Source of the DNA: a bacterium
GTDB lineage: Bacteria; Patescibacteriota; Dojkabacteria; JAKAPS01
Length of the DNA stretch: 42,104 nucleotides
Assembly (NCBI GenBank): GCA_021806925.1
Contig: JAKAPS010000008.1
Span: 1 to 42,104, forward strand
Direction of reading: 5' to 3'
A program made the translations under genes and the position numbers. The notes beneath the pieces are model-generated. The model was given only the letters and a program-made list of their open reading frames with translations, had not been told where the DNA came from and made no database searches. The stretch's first letter is position 1. Each line of letters opens with the position of its first letter. This document shows, one piece after another, positions 36,246 through 42,104 of this stretch.

Positions 36246-36900
36246 AAATATATTGTTATTATTAGACTGCAAATAGTAGTAATGACCCCGTGATATCTAC
36301 ATTAGTAGAAATATATTGTTATTATTAGACGTCTCAAACTAACTTGATGTATCCGACATCTACATTAGTAGAAATATATTGTTATTATTAGACGTCTCAA
36401 ACTAACTTGATGTATCCGACATCTACATTAGTAGAAATATATTGTTATTATTAGACTAAATTTATAGACGGTCATTGGTACCATATCTACATTAGTAGAA
36501 ATATATTGTTATTATTAGACGCAATGGTGTTCGATCTCTTTCATTGCGATCTACATTAGTAGAAATATATTGTTATTATTAGACTAAAAAAGTGGAAAAA
36601 ACTGCCAAGATATCTACATTAGTAGAAATATATTGTTATTATTAGACGGAATTTCTAGAACTCTGCAGAATTAAATCTACATTAGTAGAAATATATTGTT
36701 ATTATTAGACGAAAATCTCACAATGGGTGCGGTTTACAATCTACATTAGTAGAAATATATTGTTATTATTAGACTTTAAACGATGTTGTTTCAAAAACTA
36801 GCATCTACATTAGTAGAAATATATTGTTATTATTAGACGCATTCAGGATTGATACTGATGGAAAATCTACATTAGTAGAAATATATTGTTATTATTAGAC
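36246..36900 (-). CRISPR. Type V-A (Cas12a) CRISPR array: 10 full repeats, 1 truncated repeat, 10 spacers
   Basis: Full repeats of 36 bp (first at 36295-36330, last at 36865-36900), all identical. On the plus strand they begin ATCTACATTAGTAG and end TTATTATTAGAC. Read on the minus strand they end in TCTAC-TAAT-GTAGAT, the hairpin of Cas12a crRNAs, so the array is transcribed leftward. Spacers are 26-28 bp. The oldest repeat (36246-36267) keeps only 22 bp and is cut by the IS66-like element. Spacers 36331-36357 and 36394-36420 are identical. No spacer matches another part of this window by eye. Confidence 0.97.
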
Positions 36901-37136
36901 AGCATTTTCATTGTAATATCAATATAAAATTATATTGTATACAAAAACACATATAGTATGGTATTGAAAAATGCCTTAATAATAACACATGTTTTTATAA
37001 AAAACATAAACACTCAGGTTTCGTATTTTTTACATAACCTTGGCTAAATGAAATGACCAAGGTTTCATAATAACAATTTATACCCACTAATTTAGTTACA
37101 TATTAAATTTTAAATGTGCATAAACATTATATACCA
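36901..37136 (-). promoter_or_regulatory. CRISPR leader and cas2-array spacer region
   Basis: 236 bases of AT-rich sequence between the newest repeat and the end of cas2, where the leader must lie. It contains an 8-bp palindrome AACCTTGG/CCAAGGTT with a 13-base loop (37036-37064) and a second AT-palindrome near 36992-37010 (ATGTTTTT/AAAAACAT). On the minus strand no T-run follows the stem, so it need not be a terminator. Confidence 0.6.
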
Positions 37137-37415
37137 TTAAAAATATATCACATCTTTGTCTTCATAGCTAGCACTACCATATCTTAGTATGTTTTTCTCA
37201 CATTTTGAACATATTTGGAAAATTAAAATATTGTCTGTCTTTTTAAATTTACTTTTATACTCATTCTCAACTTCTGTAATTATTATGTCTAGTAATCTTT
37301 GACTATTTTTTATTCTAAATACAGAATATTGAATTCTTTCTCCATATTGTGAAAGAAATTTTGAGAACTTTTGCCTTCTCTTATTTGATGAGAAATCATA
37401 TGCTACTATAATCAT
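37137..37415 (-). CDS. cas2: CRISPR-associated Cas2
   Basis: 92 residues, the usual Cas2 length. The ferredoxin-like start MIIVAYDFSSNKRRQKF carries the conserved metal aspartate, followed by LSQYGERIQYSVFRI. Cas2 bridges two Cas1 dimers in the complex that inserts new spacers. Its ATG overlaps the stop of cas1 by 4 bp. Two cysteine pairs near the end (CSKCEKN) are an extra detail. Last cas gene before the leader and array. Confidence 0.95.
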   Translation of the reverse strand: MIIVAYDFSSNKRRQKFSKFLSQYGERIQYSVFRIKNSQRLLDIIITEVENEYKSKFKKTDNILIFQICSKCEKNILRYGSASYEDKDVIYF

Positions 37416-38362
37416 CTTATTTCAAATGGTTTAAATTTATATTTATCAGGGTTTGATATATACCTGTAATAACAACCTATATAATTATATAACTCTTCCT
37501 TCTTTTTAACTATTAACTCAAACCACACATTAACATATTTTTTAGTTATTTCACTATTTTTAAATGAATACATTCCATTTTTTATTTTAAAATCATTCTC
37601 ATTAAGTATTCCTAATGAATACATCTTGTATAACTCCTTATCAATAATTGGGCGTATTGGTTCCATTAGATCACAACTCAAGGATTTTCTTTGGAAAAAC
37701 ATCTTATGATACACACCTTTGTATGTATCAAACCCAAATAGCTTTAATAGTGCATCTATATAGTTAAATAAAAACGTATATCCAATATCAAGGAGTAGAT
37801 TATTAATATCCTCCTTTGTTTGTGGTGCCCTCCTATTCCAATCTAACTCATTAAACAATGTAGAGAAATATTTTCTCGCCACAGTCCCCTCTAGACCTAA
37901 CAAAATTTTGTAATCAGTTACATCATCAACTCTTGTTATGTAATCTTTATAATTAAATCCCAATTTATTGTACTGCTTAAGTACTCTATGTTGATTAATT
38001 ATTTTATTTTTTATAATTAACTTTGCTATTGATAAATTAGAATCTTCAGGAAGTAAATATTGTTTGCTTCTAAGAATATAATTTGCCTCTGAATATGACA
38101 TAACCTCAGCATATTGTTTAAATGATCTATTGAGGAATATTATAGATATACCTCGCTCCTTAATTTTTCTCAATATTTGAGTTGTAATTGTTAAATCTCC
38201 AATAACAAATATAGCAAAGATAGAAAAAAGTGATATTTGATTTATTGGGATTGTATTATTATATAGACGTATATTTTCATTTGAAAATCTCAATGAGTTT
38301 ACTTCTTTATTCCCAAAAACAAACAAAATCTTTTTATTTTTAAAGTCATTTATTTGTAGCAT
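37412..38362 (-). CDS. cas1: CRISPR-associated integrase Cas1
   Basis: 316 residues. N-terminal beta domain, then the helical catalytic domain with the metal ligands in GLEGTVARKYF (glutamate near residue 157), a histidine in YHKMFFQR and the acid in DLMEPIRPIID. Cas1 integrates spacers at the leader end of the array. It overlaps cas4 by 17 bp upstream and cas2 by 4 bp downstream. All catalytic positions are intact, so adaptation may still be possible. Confidence 0.95.
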   Translation of the reverse strand: MLQINDFKNKKILFVFGNKEVNSLRFSNENIRLYNNTIPINQISLFSIFAIFVIGDLTITTQILRKIKERGISIIFLNRSFKQYAEVMSYSEANYILRSKQYLLPEDSNLSIAKLIIKNKIINQHRVLKQYNKLGFNYKDYITRVDDVTDYKILLGLEGTVARKYFSTLFNELDWNRRAPQTKEDINNLLLDIGYTFLFNYIDALLKLFGFDTYKGVYHKMFFQRKSLSCDLMEPIRPIIDKELYKMYSLGILNENDFKIKNGMYSFKNSEITKKYVNVWFELIVKKKEELYNYIGCYYRYISNPDKYKFKPFEIR

Positions 38363-38909
38363 TTGAATTTAAACATAATTTACTATATATGCATTTGTTA
38401 CATTTATTCCTATTTGTTTTAATAGTTGAATTTATTGGATCAAAATTTTCTATATCTATCAAGAAATCCTTAAACTGTCTTAAATCATCATATGTAGGAA
38501 TATCAATATTGTAACTTTTATTATTCTTAAGCGAATATATTTCAATGGATTCTATCTTGTACTTCATCTCAATCAAACATACATATTGCCCCCATAACTG
38601 ATATATATATCCTTGATATATTTTTGTTATATTATACTTTCTTTCAATTAATTTGTGATTTTTGACATTTAACAAATCTATTTTCCCGCATAAATTATAT
38701 TCATCGCTAAATACAGACATACCTTGAAATATATATTTACTTGTTGAATACATATTGCCATCTATATTTTTATGATTCAATGAACCGTTAAATTGGAATT
38801 TACTTTGATAATCAAATTTACCATAATTTTCATACACAGAATGTACATACAATGAATATGGACAAAATATAAAATCATTTAGTTTTGATATTTGTATGTA
38901 TGAGTCCAT
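38346..38909 (-). CDS. cas4: CRISPR-associated exonuclease Cas4
   Basis: 187 residues from ATG 38909. RecB-type nuclease: an N-terminal cysteine in FIFCPYSLY, metal aspartate in CGKIDLL, an ExK motif in IERKYN, then YQLWGQY, and a C-terminal cluster CNKCIYSKLC. The four cysteines would hold an iron-sulfur cluster. Cas4 trims prespacers and selects those with a proper PAM. It begins 2 bp after the cas12a stop and overlaps cas1. Confidence 0.93.
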   Translation of the reverse strand: MDSYIQISKLNDFIFCPYSLYVHSVYENYGKFDYQSKFQFNGSLNHKNIDGNMYSTSKYIFQGMSVFSDEYNLCGKIDLLNVKNHKLIERKYNITKIYQGYIYQLWGQYVCLIEMKYKIESIEIYSLKNNKSYNIDIPTYDDLRQFKDFLIDIENFDPINSTIKTNRNKCNKCIYSKLCLNSNATNK

Positions 38910-38911
38910 TA

Positions 38912-41873
38912 TCAAAATCCGCTACTTCTATATTCAATTTTATTATTATCAAGAAACTCATCCCACCTACTGTCTTCTATATATTTTACACCAGAATCAT
39001 TCCTAATATCATCGATTGCAATCAATCCTTTTCTAGCTATATTATATGCTCCATTAGAATCGCCAGAAACAGGATATTTAGCATTATCAGAATCATCTAG
39101 TTCATTTTTACCTTCTTTTTCGTATACTCTACTATCAAAAAATGGAGGAACTGGTGATTGAATAAAGTCATAATCATATGAATCTTTAGTTAATGTATTT
39201 CTTAACTGAATTACATTATTGAACATATATATAAAATCCTCTAAAAATTTATTAGTGACTTTATCCGTAATCTGATCAAGAATATTACTATTCTTATCTA
39301 TATTATTATCATAGAAGAATTTATTATATATATCTGTCATATTCATTATTTTTCTATCCTTATAGTCTTTTTTTTCAACAGAACTATCTGATACTACTCT
39401 ATCTACATTTGTATACACAATATAATTACGAGCATTTTCCTTGTCGCCATTCGAGTATTCTATTTTATATGAATTATAACCTGAATCCCACTCTATAGAT
39501 TTTATATACTTCTTTATATCCACAAACATTTTAGATTTACTTCCTTTCTTTATATAAACATCCTTTCTAAAATTACCAACTGGGTCAGTAATAGATGTGT
39601 AATTTGGTCGTACAAATAACAACATGCCTGCCTGATATTTATTTTTGTAGGAACCTTCTACTTTTGGGGTAAAAGTAATTGCACAATTAACACCACCCGG
39701 TTCATCATATTTTTTACCTTTAATAATTAAATAATGTAATTTATTCTCCAACGCTACCTCAAATTTCTTATATATGGACTTCTCGATTTTTTGCCTTGAT
39801 CTCATGAATCCGCTATTTAGATCTTCCAATACAACAACTGCATTATATTTAATCATTAGATTTGCAATATATGAAGTTACATTTGACATGTATCCATTTT
39901 TCAGATTTCTTATATTTTCTATTTTATCCCAATTTTTTCTTGCATTTTCTCTTTCTTTAGACTTATCTGTCAGCAACATGTTGTAATCCTTTCCATTCAT
40001 TTTGTTCATACTTCCCTGTTTAATTATTTCGCCTTTCATATTTATAACAGAATAATATAATAAGTTTCTCTCCCCCCTATCTATCCCAATTAAATTAATA
40101 TCATTATGCTTTATATATTCATTACATATTGTGTTTATGTCTATTTCTCTATTCTGTTTCCAATTCAAAGTAATTGGAACATGTAAAAAATATTTATCAA
40201 CTCTGAATCGTGCATTATGTACAGCTCTTTCATTTCGTTCAGTAATATTAATATGATCTTTTTCTGTTATAATGGATCTATTATCATTTATGAACTCTCC
40301 TGCTTTTCTATAAAATATTTCTGCATTACCATTTAATTTATTCACTGCATTGTCGTGAAAAAGCGATTCCCAATAAATTGTATGCAGATTACTAGTTCCA
40401 AAATCATGATTTTTCTTAATTAAATCCTTATTCTGTATCCTAAACATGTAGAAATCATTATTCTTCACTTTCTCATCAATATTAGAGAAGTTAATTAATT
40501 TAAAATTAGCTAAATATGATTGACTGTCTATATCACTATATAAATCAATATATATCTTTTTCATATCTGAATTTCCATCAAGAAGCTCACTAAATTTATT
40601 ATTTACATTATCTCTCCTCCATTGGAATATTTTTTCGTATTCAGCTTCCAAATGCCCAATCTTAAAAAATTCAATATTTCTAGATTTCATCTTCTCTTTT
40701 GACTCAGACTTACTAAATTTACTGCCAAAAAGTTGTTTGGGTAATGATTTTACAGATCCACCTCCCAATTGCTTGTATTCTAACCACTCCCACTCACTAG
40801 ATCCATGATCAATTTTAAGATTCTCAAAATAGTTACGTGAAATAGTAACACCATGTTTCAATATTAATAGGTAATATTCAGCTTTATTTCTCCTTATAAT
40901 TGCACCTCTGTTATCTACTATTTTGTTTTTATCCCACCCATTGAGTAAACTGCTACAGTCAAATGTTAATTTTTCACTTCTATTTACATAAACTGCCTTT
41001 GTAATATAGTTTCTAACACTGTTATACATTGAAAATATTGAAGAATATTCCTCTATGAATATATCAATATTATTATACAATGATTCACATTCATCATTAT
41101 CATAATTTATGCTGTTTGTTTTTTTTATACTGAATATTTTTAAGAACCTAATAAAATATACCAATTTATCTATATATAGTTTTATTGCATCCTTATTTTT
41201 TAAATCGTTTTTTAAAAAATATTCAGTCTCTTGATTCTCTAGATTCAATGATTCTCTTAATCTACTAAATTCACTGCACTCCTTTATTATACTCAACAGC
41301 TTCTCCTTAAATTTGTCTATGAATCCTTCAATCTCAATTACTTCAATTTTGAAGATATTTTTAAATTTTTTCTGTTCACTTAAATAGCTTAATTCATTCC
41401 ACTTTCTCAATATGCTGTATGAAAGGTCTGCTATCTTACTTTTATTTATATATAGATTAGGAATATTACTTTCCAATTGCCTAATAATATTTACATATTT
41501 TTCTTTGAATTCTTTTAAATTATTATCATCAAACGATAACAAAATTCCCTTTAGTTCATAGTCATCTTTTATTACTGCATATCCTCGAACAGATTCACCC
41601 TGCTGTGTTGGAGTCATACCTATTTGTTTGTATAGTTTCAACAATTTTTCTAATTTATTTCTATTACTGTCCTTATCTACCATGCTCTGATTAATCAAAT
41701 TTATATCTGAATTTATTTCACCAACAGCTAGATTATATACTTCAATTTGCTTTTGTGTAAAACACTTATTATATGAATATAGATCAAATACTTCACTATA
41801 TTTACTCAGTATATCTTCTTTATGCTTAGTTATTGCATTAAATCTTTCTATATTTTTTATAAATATAGATCTA
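38912..41873 (-). pseudogene. cas12a: Cas12a effector nuclease, N-terminal quarter removed by an IS630-type insertion
   Basis: The frame stays open from the stop at 38912 up to about 41873, leaving about 987 codons of a protein that is normally 1200-1300 residues. The longest conventional frame would start with TTG at 41698, but the sequence upstream is still Cas12a-like (FTQKQIEVYNLAVGE, then ending in LYKQIG). RuvC-I (IGIDRGERNLLYYS, about 40070-40100), RuvC-II (VVLEDLNSGF, about 39800-39835) and RuvC-III (GDSNGAYNIA, about 39030-39066) keep the catalytic D, E and D; the Nuc-lobe LRN is present. The wedge segment with NKDLIKK and KLNGNAEIFYRK is also kept. Missing: wedge-I and much of REC1. 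At 41874 an IS630-type element begins. The upstream part may lie beyond the window. Confidence 0.92.
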
Positions 41874-42104
41874 ACAAGTCAACTAAGCGTCAAGATTAAG
41901 AAAAGAATAATTGAATTTATGAGAGTTCAGATATTTCACAAATTCAATTCCAGTGTTATAAATATTCTCAATATATCTATTATGTGTGACTTGATGCCGT
42001 CCTTCTTTCCATACATGTTCTTGGGGATTTAATTCTGGAGAATAGGCTGGAAAGAATATTTGTTGTATATGTTTATTTTTTTTTATGTATTCTTGAACCT
42101 TTGA
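41874..42104 (-). mobile_element. IS630-type insertion sequence (partial, runs off the window)
   Basis: The cas12a frame ends at a TA dinucleotide (41872-41873), the target that IS630/Tc1 elements duplicate. The element end reads ACAAGTCAACTAAGCG. Its transposase tail follows at once. Only 231 bases are visible; the far end and second TA are outside. Confidence 0.75.
41883..42104 (-). CDS. IS630-type transposase, C-terminal part
   Basis: 73 residues before the TAG at 41883-41885, open to the window edge. FFPAYSPELNPQEHVWKEG is the hallmark of the DDE_3 domain, with the catalytic glutamate in NPQEHVW, and the ending SFLNLDA is short. The N-terminal helix-turn-helix and first two aspartates lie outside the window, so intactness is unknown. 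The gene is in the same direction as cas12a, so it could in principle drive expression of the remaining cas genes. Confidence 0.85.
   Translation of the reverse strand, partial: SKVQEYIKKNKHIQQIFFPAYSPELNPQEHVWKEGRHQVTHNRYIENIYNTGIEFVKYLNSHKFNYSFLNLDA

Noticed and set aside
36246-36900. Self-targeting spacers
   Set aside because: No spacer matches the rest of the window by eye; only a few short chance similarities were seen, such as GTCTCAAAC in the ABC genes.
41696-41698. TTG as the natural start of a short Cas12-type protein
   Set aside because: The frame upstream of it continues with Cas12a-like sequence for about 58 more codons to the IS junction, so the short form is a truncation, not a naturally compact family.
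1-42104. Alternative genetic code with UGA read as glycine (as in Absconditabacteria and Gracilibacteria)
   Set aside because: Known families end at or very near UGA stops at the expected length (for example the ABC-2 ATPase at 12182, cas12a at 38912), and internal UGA codons are not needed to keep any recognised gene open.

Overview
This is a strongly AT-rich, densely coded bacterial segment read with the standard bacterial code (UGA works as a stop). Many genes overlap by 4 bp, most starts lack a Shine-Dalgarno sequence, and five tRNA genes stand alone. Several proteins are unusual for mainstream bacteria: an archaeal-type triosephosphate isomerase, a GapN-like dehydrogenase, a cupin-type phosphoglucose isomerase candidate, and orphan membrane proteins. 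Together these suggest a Patescibacteria/CPR genome; a Dojkabacteria-like lineage is only a guess. Both window edges lie inside insertion sequences, as is common at contig ends.

Layout. 1-188: tail of an IS5-type transposase. 0.27-16.9 kb: core-like genes, including an EamA-type permease, small membrane proteins, tRNA-Val, a DHH-like protein, galE, three zinc peptidases or aminopeptidases (M49-like, M20, M1), two tandem ABC exporters whose ATPase halves look homogenised, a separate ABC-2 exporter, an alpha/beta hydrolase and a rhodanese. 17.4-23.0 kb: a candidate integrative element at the 3' end of tRNA-Pro, bounded by a 13-bp direct repeat. It carries a kinase-like/PIN-nuclease gene pair, a DUF6788-like protein, a predicted structured RNA, two unrecognised proteins and a serine recombinase broken by one amber codon. 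The left repeat is preceded by a decayed 3' end of a related recombinase, which suggests successive integrations. 23.6-34.2 kb: core-like genes with tRNA-Glu, tRNA-Leu and tRNA-Gly, an AI-2E family permease, a cupin isomerase candidate, a large orphan protein, a lytic transglycosylase-like protein, an FkbM methyltransferase, a thioredoxin/MauE pair, and RadC-TIM-GapN.

34.3-42.1 kb: a caspase-like gene, an IS66-like element, a CRISPR array and leader, then cas2, cas1, cas4 and cas12a (all on the minus strand): a type V-A system. It has been damaged at both ends. The IS66-like element ends exactly inside the oldest CRISPR repeat, and an IS630-type element has cut off the first quarter of cas12a. 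The adaptation genes are intact and the remaining Cas12a keeps its RuvC catalytic motifs, but the interference protein as seen here lacks its N-terminus.

Most notable for follow-up: the doubly interrupted Cas12a locus, the tRNA-Pro element with recombinase remnants, the kinase/PIN pair, the 122-nt structured element at 20261-20382, and the GapN-like enzyme lacking the catalytic glutamate.
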